This document shows positions 34,361-43,758 of a stretch of DNA of 64,000 nt, piece by piece. Below the pieces are notes generated by a model, which was given only the letters and a program-made list of their open reading frames with translations, was not told the origin of the DNA and ran no database searches. The stretch spans positions 1 to 64,000 of the forward strand of contig CALBCJ010000006.1 in NCBI GenBank assembly GCA_937926975.1, read 5' to 3'. Numbering within the stretch: position 1 is the first letter of the stretch; the number at the start of each line of letters is the position of its first letter. Source of the stretch: an uncultured Propionibacteriaceae bacterium. GTDB taxonomy: Bacteria > Actinomycetota > Actinomycetes > Propionibacteriales > Propionibacteriaceae. The translations under genes were made by a program, and so were the position numbers.

Positions 34361-36726
34361 CAGCAGCGGGCCAGCACCAGCTCCAGGGCGGCTGCCCGCA
34401 GCGTCGGGTCGATCGGCCGCTCCAGCAGCTCGCGGGCCTGCGCGGCCGGGGTGGGCTGGCTCAGTGCCAGCATCACCTGGTCCTTGTCGGCGAACGGGAC
34501 CTGGGCCCGGTCGACCAGCCCGGACAGCCGCTGCCGCGGGTCCGGGGGAGCCACCTGCAGCCTGCCCAGAGGTACGGTCAGACCGGCCCCGGTAGCGACC
34601 TCGCCCAGCTCCACGGTCAGCGACCCGGTCGCCTCGTCCCAGCGGGTCGGGTACCTCTCGACCGGCACCTGGCCGGCGCCGACCAGCACCAGGGTCCAGG
34701 TCCGCCTCGCCGGCACCACACCCTCCCAGTCGCCCTCGGCAGCGCCGATGCTGAAGCTGCCGCCGGACCAGTCCAGCGCCAGCCGGGTCCGGACCTCGCG
34801 CGGGCTCGCGGCGTCGTCGTCCTCGTACAGGACCAGCTCGCCGTCAGCGCCGGCATAGACCCGGACCTCCAGGCTCGCCGGGTTCGCGGTCCCGAGCTCG
34901 CCGGGCCCGGTCAGCGGCCAGATCGCACCGGCCTTCGCCAGCACCGGCACCGACTCCAGGTCCCGGTGGAAGGTGACCGGCCGGCCGCCGTCGTAGCCGG
35001 CACCGCTGAAGACGTCCCACCACAGCCCGGCGGGCAGGACGGTCTGCACCGAGCCGAGCCCGGTCGCCGGGTCCGCCGGGCTGGTGACCGGGGCCACCAG
35101 CAGCTCGGAGCCGAAGCCGTACGTCGTCGGGCAGCGCAGCGCCTCCAGGCTGGGCAGCGACCAGTACAGCGGCTCCACGATCGGGCGGCCCTCGTGGGCG
35201 CGGCGGTTCATCGTGTACAGGTACGGCAGCATCCGGTGCCGCAGCCGCAGGAAGTCGGTCTGCACCCGCCGGGCGGTCTCACCGAAGCGCCACGGCTCCT
35301 TGGAGCCGAACGGGTTCAGCGTCGAGTGGAGCCGGGTGATCGGGGAGAAGACCCCCAGCTGCACCCAGCGGGTCGCCAGCTCGTCGTCCTTGACCCCGAA
35401 CATGTGCCCGCCGATGTCGTGGCTCCACCAGCCGTACCCGATGTTGGACGCGGTCGCGGTGAAGTACGGCTGGAACTGCAGGCTCTCCCACGAGATCACG
35501 GTGTCGCCAGAGAAGCCGACCGGGTAGCGGTGCGAGCCGGGCCCGGCGTACCGGGAGAAGGTCAGCGGCCGCCTCCCGTCGCGGCCAGAGTCGAGGAAGT
35601 GCAGGTGGTTCAGCAGCCACAGCGGGTCCAGCCCCGGGACCGACGAGTACGGGCCCTGCTGCCAGTCGATCCACCAGAAGTCGACTCCCTGCTCCTCCAG
35701 CCGGTGGTGGACCAGCTCGAAGTACGCCTCCCGGAACGCCGGGTCAACCAGGTCGAAGTCGACCGGCTGGCCGCTGTCGGGGTCGATCCCGAGCCGGCGG
35801 GCGACCTCGGGGTAGCAGTCCTCGTGGCGGCGGATCCCGTCGGCTGGGTGGATGTTGAGCGAGACCTTGAGCCCGTGCTCGTGCAGCCAGGCCAGGAAGG
35901 CGGGCGGGTCGGGGAAGAGGTCGCGGTTCCAGGTGTAGCCGGTCCAGCCCGACGAGATCGCCGGGTCGATGTCCACCAGGTGCCAGTCCATGTCCAGCAC
36001 GGCCACGCTGAACGGGATCTGCTCGGCCTCGAAGCGGTCGACCAGCTCCTGGTACTCAGCCGCCGTGTACGGGTGGTAGCGGCTCCACCAGTTGCCCAGC
36101 GCGTACCGCGGCAGCAGCGGCTGCGGGCCGGTGATGGCGTAGAAGTCGGCCAGGGCGGCGGGGACGTCCATGCCGTGGCAGAACAGGTACAGGTCGACCG
36201 CGCCCTCCTCCCGGGCAGTGACCCAGCCCTCGGCGTCGAGGGCCAGCGAGCGGGAGTCGTCGAGCTGGGCGTACCCGTTGGTCGAGACCAGCCCCGGCTC
36301 CAGCGGGACCGCCCCGTCGGCCTCGTCCAGGGTGCGGGCGGTGCCGCCCAGGTTGGTGGGGACGCCGAAGTGCGTCGCGGGGTCGACCTTGCCGTAGCGC
36401 CACACCGACTGGTGGTGGCTCACCCCGTGCACCTGCACCTTGAGCCCGGACGGGCTGAACGGCCCGCCGTCGTAGTCGAGGATCAGGTACGGGGTGCGCA
36501 GGTGGACCGCGTCCCCGGTCCGGGTCACGGTGAAGTCCGGGGTCGGCAGGTCCCGGTTCCAGACCACCTGGGTGGCCCGGTCCTCGAAGCGGCCCGACGG
36601 GGACCACTCGATCCGCAGCAGCCGCTGGGTGAGGACGGTGATCCGGGCGTGGCCGGCGACGACAGTGGAGGCGGCGGGAGCCTGCCCGGTGGTACGGACC
36701 TGGTGCGCGGGAGCGAGTGCAGCCAT
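34360..36726 (-). CDS. glycoside hydrolase family 31 (alpha-glucosidase/alpha-xylosidase)
   Basis: 788-aa GH31 enzyme, cytoplasmic (no signal peptide). Nucleophile Asp in FWWIDWQQG (about residue 352); acid/base Asp in GFSGDTV (about 405); further motifs AVLDMDWHL, YTWNRDLFPDP, LHEHGLKVSLN-HP, and IGYGWWSHDIGGHMFG. The C-terminal beta domains follow and about 80 residues at the very end are extra. WW--DWQQG rather than W-DMNE suggests a non-classical specificity. ATG at 36726 follows TAGGGT by 6 nt (leaderless). Confidence 0.93.
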   Translation of the reverse strand: MAALAPAHQVRTTGQAPAASTVVAGHARITVLTQRLLRIEWSPSGRFEDRATQVVWNRDLPTPDFTVTRTGDAVHLRTPYLILDYDGGPFSPSGLKVQVHGVSHHQSVWRYGKVDPATHFGVPTNLGGTARTLDEADGAVPLEPGLVSTNGYAQLDDSRSLALDAEGWVTAREEGAVDLYLFCHGMDVPAALADFYAITGPQPLLPRYALGNWWSRYHPYTAAEYQELVDRFEAEQIPFSVAVLDMDWHLVDIDPAISSGWTGYTWNRDLFPDPPAFLAWLHEHGLKVSLNIHPADGIRRHEDCYPEVARRLGIDPDSGQPVDFDLVDPAFREAYFELVHHRLEEQGVDFWWIDWQQGPYSSVPGLDPLWLLNHLHFLDSGRDGRRPLTFSRYAGPGSHRYPVGFSGDTVISWESLQFQPYFTATASNIGYGWWSHDIGGHMFGVKDDELATRWVQLGVFSPITRLHSTLNPFGSKEPWRFGETARRVQTDFLRLRHRMLPYLYTMNRRAHEGRPIVEPLYWSLPSLEALRCPTTYGFGSELLVAPVTSPADPATGLGSVQTVLPAGLWWDVFSGAGYDGGRPVTFHRDLESVPVLAKAGAIWPLTGPGELGTANPASLEVRVYAGADGELVLYEDDDAASPREVRTRLALDWSGGSFSIGAAEGDWEGVVPARRTWTLVLVGAGQVPVERYPTRWDEATGSLTVELGEVATGAGLTVPLGRLQVAPPDPRQRLSGLVDRAQVPFADKDQVMLALSQPTPAAQARELLERPIDPTLRAAALELVLARC

Positions 36727-36732
36727 GGTCAG

Positions 36733-36738
36733 ACCCTA
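36733..36738 (-). promoter_or_regulatory. -10 box, leaderless promoter of GH31 gene
   Basis: TAGGGT on the minus strand, 6 nt before the ATG at 36726. Confidence 0.5.
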
Positions 36739-36777
36739 GTGGCAGCCGCTGGCCGTCTGTCGGCGGCCGAGCACGCC

Positions 36778-36821
36778 GACGCCCGGCGACGGGCACCTGA
36801 GGGTGGCCGCCACCGGGCGTC
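36778..36821 (-). terminator. hairpin after the MatC-type carrier gene
   Basis: GACGCCCGG-N26-CCGGGCGTC, with a small inner stem GGTGG-CCG-CCACC, beginning 20 nt past the carrier stop. Confidence 0.45.
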
Positions 36822-36840
36822 AGCCGTACGGTCTGTCGGT

Positions 36841-38241
36841 CTATGAGCCCGCGCCCCAGGGCGGCAGGATCATCAGTGCCCAGGTGACCAGCGGGGTCCC
36901 GATGATCAGGATCCACGACCACTTGAGCAGGGCCCGGTAGGTGTAGTCACCCTGGTGGGCGGCGTTTGCGATGCCGAGGGCGCCGTTGGTCGAGAACGGC
37001 GAGCAGTCCACCGTGGAGGAGCTGATCGCCAGGGCCGCGATCAGCATGGTGGCGCTGACCAGGGCCGGGCTGCCGTCGGTGGTCACCAGGAACGGCACCG
37101 AGAGCGGGATCAGGGCCCCCAGGGTGCCGGTGGTCGACGCGTACGCGGAGACCAGGGCGCCGATGAAGAGGATGATCACGCTGGAGATCCGCGGGTTGCC
37201 CAGGCTGGCGGCGGAGTCGCCCAGCCACTGGATGATGCCGTGGCGCTCGAGCATGTCGATATAGGTGACGATGCCACCGACCAGCAGGATGGTCGGCCAG
37301 GAGATCTTGTTGACCGAGCCCTTGGCGGACTTCGGGAACAGCAGGGTCAGGACCGCGCCGACCGCGAGGGCGACCAGACCGACATCGAAGTTGACCTTCT
37401 TGCCCATCGCCTGGGTGACCAGCGGGCCACCGACGACCAGCAGCGCCATCGCGGCCAGGCCGATCAGGGTCGACAGGCGCTCGGTGTTGAGGCGGGTGCC
37501 GGCCAGGTCGTCGGTGTTGACGGCGGACTGCTGCTCGCCGAACTCCTCATCGACCAGGGCGTCCTTGACGGCCTCGTCGTCGATGTCGCCGCGGTCGGCA
37601 GCGGCGACCTCCTCCTCGCTGGGGCCGGCTTCGCGGTACATCATCCAGGTGACCGCCACGATCCCGAGGCAGATGATGAAGGCCAGGACCCAGGTGACGG
37701 TGGCGTTGTAGAGCGGAAGCAGGCCGGGGCTGCGCTTGACGACCGAGTTCACGATCACCCCGTACATCCCGATCGGGGAGAACGAGCCGGCCGTCGACCC
37801 CTGGATCACGGCCTGGGCCATGGGGAGCGGGTTGGTCTTGTTCTTGCGGTTGAAGCCGAGGGCGATCGGCATCAGGATCGCGGCCGAGGCGGGGGTGGCG
37901 GCCCCGATGGCGGTGACGGCGGCGGAGATCGTGAACATCACGAACGGGAAGAGGTGGGCCCGTCCGGCGACGAGTCTCAACCCGGCCGCGACGATCCAGT
38001 TCACGGTGCCGTTGGTATTGGCTAAGGAGAAGAGATAGGTGACCCCGACCAGGGTGAAGAACAGCCCGAGTGGGAAGCCCTCCTCCACCTGGGCGATGGT
38101 GTCGTGGAACAGGAGCGGGCCGGTGATCGCCGTAGCGACGATGACCATGATGCCCATGTGCAGCTCGGTGACCGAGCCGATCAGGAATGCGACTACCAGA
38201 ATCGCTAGCGCGATGATAGCCGTGGTGGTGTTGACCTCCAC
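36841..38241 (-). CDS. MatC/SLC13-type dicarboxylate carrier
   Basis: 466-aa secondary transporter with 11-12 membrane helices. The N-terminal 150 residues fit the MatC N-terminal domain (LHMGIMVIVATAITGPLLF), and two hairpin-like re-entrant regions carry AAVTAIGAATPASAAIL and STTGTLGALIPLS, as in IT-superfamily carriers. A charged cytoplasmic insert (SEEEVAAADRGDIDDEAVKD, about residue 210) splits the two halves. Malonate or C4-dicarboxylates are likely substrates; not provable here. GTG start at 38241 has AAGGA upstream. Confidence 0.85.
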   Translation of the reverse strand: MEVNTTTAIIALAILVVAFLIGSVTELHMGIMVIVATAITGPLLFHDTIAQVEEGFPLGLFFTLVGVTYLFSLANTNGTVNWIVAAGLRLVAGRAHLFPFVMFTISAAVTAIGAATPASAAILMPIALGFNRKNKTNPLPMAQAVIQGSTAGSFSPIGMYGVIVNSVVKRSPGLLPLYNATVTWVLAFIICLGIVAVTWMMYREAGPSEEEVAAADRGDIDDEAVKDALVDEEFGEQQSAVNTDDLAGTRLNTERLSTLIGLAAMALLVVGGPLVTQAMGKKVNFDVGLVALAVGAVLTLLFPKSAKGSVNKISWPTILLVGGIVTYIDMLERHGIIQWLGDSAASLGNPRISSVIILFIGALVSAYASTTGTLGALIPLSVPFLVTTDGSPALVSATMLIAALAISSSTVDCSPFSTNGALGIANAAHQGDYTYRALLKWSWILIIGTPLVTWALMILPPWGAGS

Positions 38242-39046
38242 AGTGGTGTCCTTCGTCGTTGAAGCATGGTGGGCCCCCGTCGGACGCCGGGGGTGCGACT
38301 GTGTCTGGTTGTCTGGACCAAGGAGCTAGCTGTGAGCCGGACCGGTGCCGGCGCCGACTCGGTGCACGGCCCTGGCTCAGCGGGGACCAGCACGGGTCAG
38401 GCGACAGTGACGGCTCCCGACCGGCCTGAGACGGCGCAGACCGGCCCGTGCCTGCTCGGCCACGCCGACGTGGGCTGGGCGGGTGGCCGGGGCCGCGAGG
38501 CTCAGCATGGGCCGGTACGGCCGAGGATGTGGATGACCGTCCTGGGAGGTGCCGACCACCGCCGTGGTCGAAGCCGCCGGGTGAGGCACCCGAGTCCTCA
38601 TCTTTCCTCCGGTGGTTGGAGTCACTGTCCGGGTCACTCTAACCAGGAGGGTGTCAGCGACCACCAGGGGGTCCCGTGTAGCGGGGCCGGCACCGATGAA
38701 CGGCCCAGTACCTGGAGCGCGTGGTCGCGACCAACCGGGTCGCCAGGCACGCCGACCGGGGTCCTCGTGACCCGGCAGCGCAGGGCCCTGAGGGCGACGT
38801 TCCTCAGGGCGGGCCGGACTGGTCTCGGTGCCGGCGCTGCAGACCTGGCAGCGGGAGACCCAGCCGCCCAGCCAGAGCCGTCACCAGTGCCCCGAGCTCG
38901 CGGAGCATCTCGTCCGGCAGCGCTACCGGCCGCGCCGTACCCCCTGCCGCGGCGTCCGTCCCGGCGATGGTCCGAGCCCACCGGAGCACTGTGGCGCTGC
39001 CGAGCCGGCCCGGCAAGCGTGCCCGGTTCTACCCGTGGCCGCGGTG
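38242..39046. other. 805-bp stretch without a convincing gene
   Basis: Between the carrier and the DUF805 gene no recognisable protein, RNA or repeat was found. The longest open frames (285 codons plus strand, 250 minus) have arginine/proline-rich compositions typical of high-GC shadow frames. A 70-codon minus frame at 38804-39016 (ending LPLPGLQRRHRDQSGPP) has G/C third positions and could be a small gene, but has no homology or ribosome site. The carrier promoter must lie near 38250-38330. Confidence 0.4.
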
Positions 39047-39655
39047 TCAGAGGTCCTGCGGACCGTACAGCGGCTTGCTCGGGTCGTCGAAGCGGGCCCC
39101 GGCCGGGTTGGACTCCATGATCGCCATGATGAACGGGACGATGCCGAGGCACGCCAGGTGCAGCAGGAGCCACATGCCGGGCTGGTTGGTGTCGTGCAGC
39201 CGGCGCACCCACAGACTCAGGGTGGGGATCATCACCGCGAGGCCGAACAGTCCCATGACCCCGTACGTGACGAGCAGCATGACCGCAGCAGCGGTGTCGC
39301 CGCCGGCTGCTGCGACGGCAGCGGACAGGAGGGTCAGCACCACCTGCAGCACCGTGGCGGCCACGCCGACACCGAGGTACCACCACCAGAACTCGCTGCG
39401 GGAGGCGCGGCCGGAGAAGTTCGTCCAGTTCTTGAGGCCGAGCTTCAGGGCCTGCCCGAAGGTGACGTTGGGGCGTCCCGAGGCGTAGCCGCCGTACACC
39501 GGGTCCTGGGGGTAGCCCCCGCCCGAGTAGGACTGGGCCGCGTACGAGCTGGCCTGGGGGTAGCTCTGCTGGGGGAAGCCCTGCTGCTGGGGGTATCCCT
39601 GTCCGTACCCCTGCTGCTGGTACGGGTCGTTGGTCGGGTAGTCCGGGTTGCTCAT
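39047..39655 (-). CDS. DUF805 membrane protein with Gln/Tyr-rich N-terminus
   Basis: 202-aa protein. The first 60 residues are a low-complexity tail rich in Gln, Tyr, Gly and Pro (QQGYGQGYPQQQGFPQQ). Residues 68-200 are the DUF805 domain: WTNFSGRASRSEFWWWYL, then three to four helices, then LWVRRLHDTNQPGMWLL, both diagnostic. Such proteins are often found with actinobacterial cell-envelope genes; no reaction is known. GAGGAG precedes the ATG at 39655. Confidence 0.9.
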   Translation of the reverse strand: MSNPDYPTNDPYQQQGYGQGYPQQQGFPQQSYPQASSYAAQSYSGGGYPQDPVYGGYASGRPNVTFGQALKLGLKNWTNFSGRASRSEFWWWYLGVGVAATVLQVVLTLLSAAVAAAGGDTAAAVMLLVTYGVMGLFGLAVMIPTLSLWVRRLHDTNQPGMWLLLHLACLGIVPFIMAIMESNPAGARFDDPSKPLYGPQDL

Positions 39656-39687
39656 GCTGCTCCTCGAGTCGAAAAGGTGAGGTGCGC

Positions 39688-40371
39688 TCAGCCTAACCCG
39701 GGACGCGTCACAACATAGATCGCATAGTCCAGTTGCCGGTCACCGCGGCGTACGGGGACCAGCTGCTCGGTGGCGCTGCCGTCGAGCCGGGTCAAGTCAA
39801 ACCACAGCCGCCTGCTCGTGCCCTGCGACCAGATCGCCAGCCGGCCGCCCGGGCGCAGGTGAGTCATGGCGGCAGCGAGCGTGGCGGGGTGGTACACCCG
39901 GTCGTTCTGGTCGACGATCAGGAAGTCAGGGCCGTTGTCGACGTCGAGGGCGATGGCGTCCCAGGGCCCGAACAGGCCCGGCAGGGAGGGCGGGGCGGAG
40001 AGCACGTCGGCGATGTCTCCGTGGTGCAGTCGGACTCGCGGGTCGTGGGCGACCTGTGCCAGGACATCGGTCAGTCCGTCGCGGGCCCAGCCGATCAGAG
40101 CGCTGGAGATCTCGACCACATCGACCCCGGCTGCCCCCACCTCCAGCAGGCGGCTCGTGGTGTAGCCCAGCCCTAGGCCCCCCACCAGGACGGTCCCGGG
40201 CTCTGGGCCGAGCACCTCGGCCAGGACCTGCTCGCTCAGGGTCTGGGCGGAGTCCATCGCGAACGCTCCGTTGACGATCAGCTCGTCCACCACCTGCCCC
40301 GCCTCGGTGCGTCGGCGCAGGGCGATCTCGAAGCCGTCCTGCTGCGAGCGGGCCAGAGTCACGACGTCCAT
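39688..40371 (-). CDS. spermidine-synthase-like methyltransferase-fold protein
   Basis: 227-aa protein with a Rossmann fold of the spermidine synthase type: SAM/dcSAM loop VLVGGLGLGYTT (about 61-72), acidic strand end VDVVEISSALI, HHGDIADVL, and the D in ALDVDNGP. It is shorter than SpeE and lacks its N-terminal beta domain, as in many actinobacterial homologues of unknown substrate. ATG at 40371 is chosen as the first start with homology; the frame extends through the 28-bp repeats upstream, which is not coding. Confidence 0.8.
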   Translation of the reverse strand: MDVVTLARSQQDGFEIALRRRTEAGQVVDELIVNGAFAMDSAQTLSEQVLAEVLGPEPGTVLVGGLGLGYTTSRLLEVGAAGVDVVEISSALIGWARDGLTDVLAQVAHDPRVRLHHGDIADVLSAPPSLPGLFGPWDAIALDVDNGPDFLIVDQNDRVYHPATLAAAMTHLRPGGRLAIWSQGTSRRLWFDLTRLDGSATEQLVPVRRGDRQLDYAIYVVTRPGLG

Positions 40372-40472
40372 CGCCCTATCGTGGCAGGCTGCCAAGAGAC
40401 GGCCGCAGCCCGGGTGCGCGGGCCCGGCCAGCGCGTCAGGCTTGCGCCAGAGCCGGGTCTCGAGGCCGTGGC

Positions 40473-40561
40473 GGGCCTGCCGTACGCCCTGGAGGCCAGG
40501 CAGGTGACCCGGCCGACAGGCGACCCGTGATCGGGGCCTGCCGTACGCCCTGGAGGCCAGG
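40473..40561. repeat. two exact 28-bp direct repeats
   Basis: GGGCCTGCCGTACGCCCTGG followed by AGGCCAGG occurs at 40473-40500 and again at 40534-40561, separated by 33 bp. Each copy ends in the near palindrome CCTGG-AGG-CCAGG. The pair lies in the 249-bp gap upstream of the methyltransferase-fold gene. No third copy was seen nearby and no cas gene is in the window. Confidence 0.85.
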
Positions 40562-40620
40562 GCACCGCACCGGGGTAGCACCAGCAGGGGCCGAGCGCAG
40601 GACCGGCCTTCGCCGGGCCA

Positions 40621-42210
40621 CTAGTCGGCGGCGGCCCGGACCCCTTCCAGGGCGGTCATGATCGTCAGGCCCTGGCTGACGGTGATATCGCCCTCACCGA
40701 CGGCCTCCTCGACCTGGCTGGAGAAGGAGCGTACCCGGTGGTCCACGTTCTTGCCGGCCAGGATCTGCGGGGTCTCGCGGTCCCACGACCCCAGCAGCTC
40801 CTTCTTGCTCGAGCTGTCAGGCAGGTTCACCAGGAGACCCCGCACCGTCTGTACGGCCAGCTGCAGCGTCAGCCGGGCCGAGGGGGAGACGGAGCTGGAG
40901 GGGGTGCGGGTGGGAGTCCGTACGGGTGAGCTGGAGGCCCGGGTCGGGGTCCGGCTGGCACTGGGCGTCGGGGCCGGTCGGGCCGACGTGGTGGCTGGGG
41001 CCGGAGTCGAGCCGGAGCCGGGGCGCAGGGCTGCGAGCGGGCCGATCCGCCCCGAGCCGACCGCGAAGGCCAGCCCCGCCAGGGCAAGCACCAGCACGGC
41101 GGCGATCACCGGTCCCACCCGCCGCTTTCGCCGGGGCCGGGACGGCGGCGGTGGCTTGTCAGAGGCCGCTGGTGGTGAGTAGCCGGCTGGCGCCGAGGGC
41201 TGGGCCGCGGGAGGCGGGGAGCCGGCCGGGGCCTGGACCGTCGGTGAGTGCGGCTGCTCGGGCGCGGGAGCGAGCGCCGCTGAGGCTGGCATCACCGAGG
41301 TCTGCGACGGGCCGACCACGGGCGCCAGGCGGGTGGGCTGGGGGCTGGGGAGCAGGGCAGTGGCGGCCGGGGCCGGGCCGACGGTCGCCAGGTCTGGCTG
41401 CTGGGCCACCTGGCGCAGCGCGGCCAGGGTCGCGGTAGCGTCCGGACGTCGGTCAGGGTCCTTGTCGAGCAGGCTGCTGACCAGGTCATCGAGCTGCTGA
41501 GGGACGGTGACCCGGTCCGCCAGCGCCGGCGGGGTCCCATTCACCTGCATCGCCACCACCGAGACCGCGTTGTCGCCGGGGTACGGGGGCTGGCCGGTCA
41601 GCATCGCCATCACCAGGCAGCCCAGCGAGTAGAGGTCGCTGGCTGGGCCGACCCGGGCTCCGGAGGCCTGCTCGGGCGACATGTACGCGGCACTGCCGAT
41701 CACGCTGGCTGGTGCGGTGAGGGTCGCGTCGGCGGTCGTCAGCTGGGCGATTCCGAAGTCGAGCACGGTGACATGGCCGCCAGCGCCGACCATCACGTTG
41801 GCTGGCTTGATGTCGCGGTGCACCAGTCCTGTGGCGTGGGCCGCCTGCAGGGCGGCGGCCACCTGGGAGCCGATCGACACCGTGGTGGCGAGTGGCAGCG
41901 GCCCTTGCTCGCGGAGCATCTCGGCGACCGAGCGCCCGTCGACGAGCGACATCACCAGGTAGGCACGCTGGTCCTCGATCCCCGCGTCGAAGACCGACAC
42001 CACGTTGGGGTGGGTGAGCCCGGCGGTGGCCACCGCCTCCCGCCGGAAGCGCTCGAGCGCGGTGGGCTCGGCGCTGGCGGACAGGTCCAGCACCTTGACC
42101 GCGACGTCTCGGTCGAGTCGGGTGTCGTGGGCTCGCCAGACCGTCGCCATGGCGCCGGAGCCGAGGCGGCCCAGAAGCCGGTACCGGCCGGCGACATCGG
42201 GGGGAGTCAC
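40621..42210 (-). CDS. transmembrane Ser/Thr protein kinase
   Basis: 529-aa kinase. Kinase domain about residues 9-270: GRLGSGAMATVWRA, Lys in VAVKVLD, HRDIKPANVMV, DFGIAQL, SPEQ (APE position), all intact. A Pro/Ala-rich juxtamembrane region (about 275-375) leads to one helix (VGPVIAAVLVLALAGLAFAVG, about 382-402), an outer Ser/Thr/Pro-rich linker, and a C-terminal helical region of about 90 residues without PASTA repeats. GTG at 42210 follows TACCAT by 7 nt. It is downstream of xseA-xseB on the same strand, 38 nt after xseB. Confidence 0.9.
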   Translation of the reverse strand: MTPPDVAGRYRLLGRLGSGAMATVWRAHDTRLDRDVAVKVLDLSASAEPTALERFRREAVATAGLTHPNVVSVFDAGIEDQRAYLVMSLVDGRSVAEMLREQGPLPLATTVSIGSQVAAALQAAHATGLVHRDIKPANVMVGAGGHVTVLDFGIAQLTTADATLTAPASVIGSAAYMSPEQASGARVGPASDLYSLGCLVMAMLTGQPPYPGDNAVSVVAMQVNGTPPALADRVTVPQQLDDLVSSLLDKDPDRRPDATATLAALRQVAQQPDLATVGPAPAATALLPSPQPTRLAPVVGPSQTSVMPASAALAPAPEQPHSPTVQAPAGSPPPAAQPSAPAGYSPPAASDKPPPPSRPRRKRRVGPVIAAVLVLALAGLAFAVGSGRIGPLAALRPGSGSTPAPATTSARPAPTPSASRTPTRASSSPVRTPTRTPSSSVSPSARLTLQLAVQTVRGLLVNLPDSSSKKELLGSWDRETPQILAGKNVDHRVRSFSSQVEEAVGEGDITVSQGLTIMTALEGVRAAAD

Positions 42211-42217
42211 TCCATCA

Positions 42218-42223
42218 ATGGTA
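42218..42223 (-). promoter_or_regulatory. -10 box, leaderless promoter of kinase gene
   Basis: TACCAT on the minus strand, 7 nt before the GTG at 42210. Confidence 0.45.
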
Positions 42224-42248
42224 GTGACTGACTCCGCACCGCTGCCGG

Positions 42249-42455
42249 TCAGCCTGGCTCGGAGCCGGGCTCCCGGCTGCGGGCGGCCACCTGGGCCTTG
42301 GCCCCGTCCAGCCAGCCCTGGCAGATGTCGGCCAGCTGCTCGCCGCGCTCCCACAGCGCCATCGCCTCCGACAGTGGGACGTTTCCCGACTCCAGGCTGC
42401 GGACCACCTCCTGCAGCTCGGCCCGCGCCTGCTCGTACGGCATCTCCTCGGTCAT
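42249..42455 (-). CDS. xseB: exodeoxyribonuclease VII small subunit
   Basis: 68-aa helical hairpin protein that multimerises on XseA; exonuclease VII degrades single-stranded DNA from both ends. MPYEQARAELQEVVRSLESG and PLSEAMALWERGEQLADICQ are the family helices. The ATG overlaps the xseA stop by one base (TGATG). Confidence 0.95.
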   Translation of the reverse strand: MTEEMPYEQARAELQEVVRSLESGNVPLSEAMALWERGEQLADICQGWLDGAKAQVAARSREPGSEPG

Positions 42456-43675
42456 CAGGTCTCCTTCGGGCTGGTCTGGCGGACCTCGAGCGCGATCTGG
42501 CCGTCGGCCAGCTGCGCCAGCAGGTCGTCGCCGGGGTCGAGCTGCTCGACGCTGGTCACGGTCGTTCCGTCGCCGGTGCTCAAGATGGCGTAGCCGCGCT
42601 GCAGCGTCTGCTGCGGCGACATCGCCCGGGCCCGCTGGCGGCAGGTGGCGACCAGCTGGGTCTCGGTGCCGAGGGTGGTCAGCAGCGCCCGGCGGGCCCG
42701 TCCCCGCAGCTCGGCCAGCTGGGCCTCGTGAACCCGGTACGGGCCGAGCGGGTCCTGCAGCACGGGCCGCTGCCGCAGCTCGGACAGCCGGCGCAGCTCA
42801 GTCTCCAGCCGGGAGCCGGTGCTGGCCCGCAGCCGGTGCCGGGCGGCCTGCAGGCCCTGGGCCTCCTCGGCCGCATCAGGCACCAGCAGCCGGGCAGCGT
42901 CGGTCGGGGTGGAGGCCCGGGCGTCGGCGACCAGGTCCAGGATCGGGCTGTCCACCTCGTGCCCGATGGCGCTGACCACCGGTGTCCGGGCCCGGTGGAC
43001 GGCGCGGACCAGTCCCTCGTCGGAGAACGGGAGCAGGTCCTCCAGGGAGCCGCCGCCGCGGGCCACGACGATCACGTCGACCTCGGGGTCCCGGTCGAGC
43101 TGGGCCAGGGCCTCGGCCACCTCCAGGGCGCAGCCGGCGCCCTGCATGGCCGCGTACGCGGGCTGGACCCGGACCGCCGGCCAGCGTCGGCGCAGGTTCT
43201 CCACCACGTCCTTCTCGGCGGCGCTGCCCTGGGCCGTGACCAGCCCGACCAGGCGCGGCAGCAGCGGCAGGCGCCGCTTCAGCTCCCGGGCGAACAGGCC
43301 CTCGGCCTGCAGCGCCCGCCGGCGGTGCTCCAGCTGGGCCAGCAGCCGGCCCTCCCCGGCGGGGCGCAGGTCGGTGCACTCGAAGCTCAGCCGGCCGGTC
43401 CTGCTCCACAGGGTCGGCCGAACCAGGGCCGAGACCGTGGTGCCGTTGCTGATGGGGCCGGCGGCGTCGAGCACCTGGACGCTGGTGGTGACAGTGGCCG
43501 AGACCTCGGCCAGGGGGTCGCGCAGGGTCAGGAACTGGGTCGGGCCCTGGCGGCGGCGCAGCTCGATGACCTGGCCGCTGACCCAGACCGCCCCGCAGCG
43601 CTCGATCCAGTCCTTGACCGCGTGCACCACCACCCGCAGCGGCTGCGGGTCCTCAGGACTGCTGGTCAGGGGCAC
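42455..43675 (-). CDS. xseA: exodeoxyribonuclease VII large subunit
   Basis: 406-aa catalytic subunit. N-terminal OB fold (about residues 15-110: WVSGQVIELRRRQGPTQFLTL); catalytic domain with LVGLVTAQGSAAEKDV, RGGGSLEDLLPFSDE and SAIGHEVDSPILDLVADARA; then the long helical region that binds XseB. GTG start at 43675 lies 6 nt after TACAGT (leaderless). First gene of xseA-xseB(-kinase). Confidence 0.96.
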   Translation of the reverse strand: MPLTSSPEDPQPLRVVVHAVKDWIERCGAVWVSGQVIELRRRQGPTQFLTLRDPLAEVSATVTTSVQVLDAAGPISNGTTVSALVRPTLWSRTGRLSFECTDLRPAGEGRLLAQLEHRRRALQAEGLFARELKRRLPLLPRLVGLVTAQGSAAEKDVVENLRRRWPAVRVQPAYAAMQGAGCALEVAEALAQLDRDPEVDVIVVARGGGSLEDLLPFSDEGLVRAVHRARTPVVSAIGHEVDSPILDLVADARASTPTDAARLLVPDAAEEAQGLQAARHRLRASTGSRLETELRRLSELRQRPVLQDPLGPYRVHEAQLAELRGRARRALLTTLGTETQLVATCRQRARAMSPQQTLQRGYAILSTGDGTTVTSVEQLDPGDDLLAQLADGQIALEVRQTSPKET

Positions 43676-43681
43676 TCGGTC

Positions 43682-43687
43682 ACTGTA
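43682..43687 (-). promoter_or_regulatory. -10 box, leaderless promoter of xseA
   Basis: TACAGT on the minus strand, 6 nt before the GTG at 43675. Confidence 0.5.
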
Positions 43688-43758
43688 CGAGGTCTGACGG
43701 ACAGGTCAGGGCGCTGGCACCAGGCGGCGGTGCGCCGAAGGGCTGGTTCTCGAGCGGT

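Noticed and set aside
38377..38664. Small minus-strand protein upstream of the carrier
   Set aside because: Thr/Arg/Pro-rich low-information frame without start signals.
38804..39016. 70-codon minus-strand small gene
   Set aside because: Acceptable third positions, but no ribosome site, -10 box at the start codon, or homology; kept only as a note in the gap entry.
40473..40561. Two-repeat CRISPR array
   Set aside because: Spacing is right, but there are only two copies, the repeat is unlike known types, and no cas gene is present.
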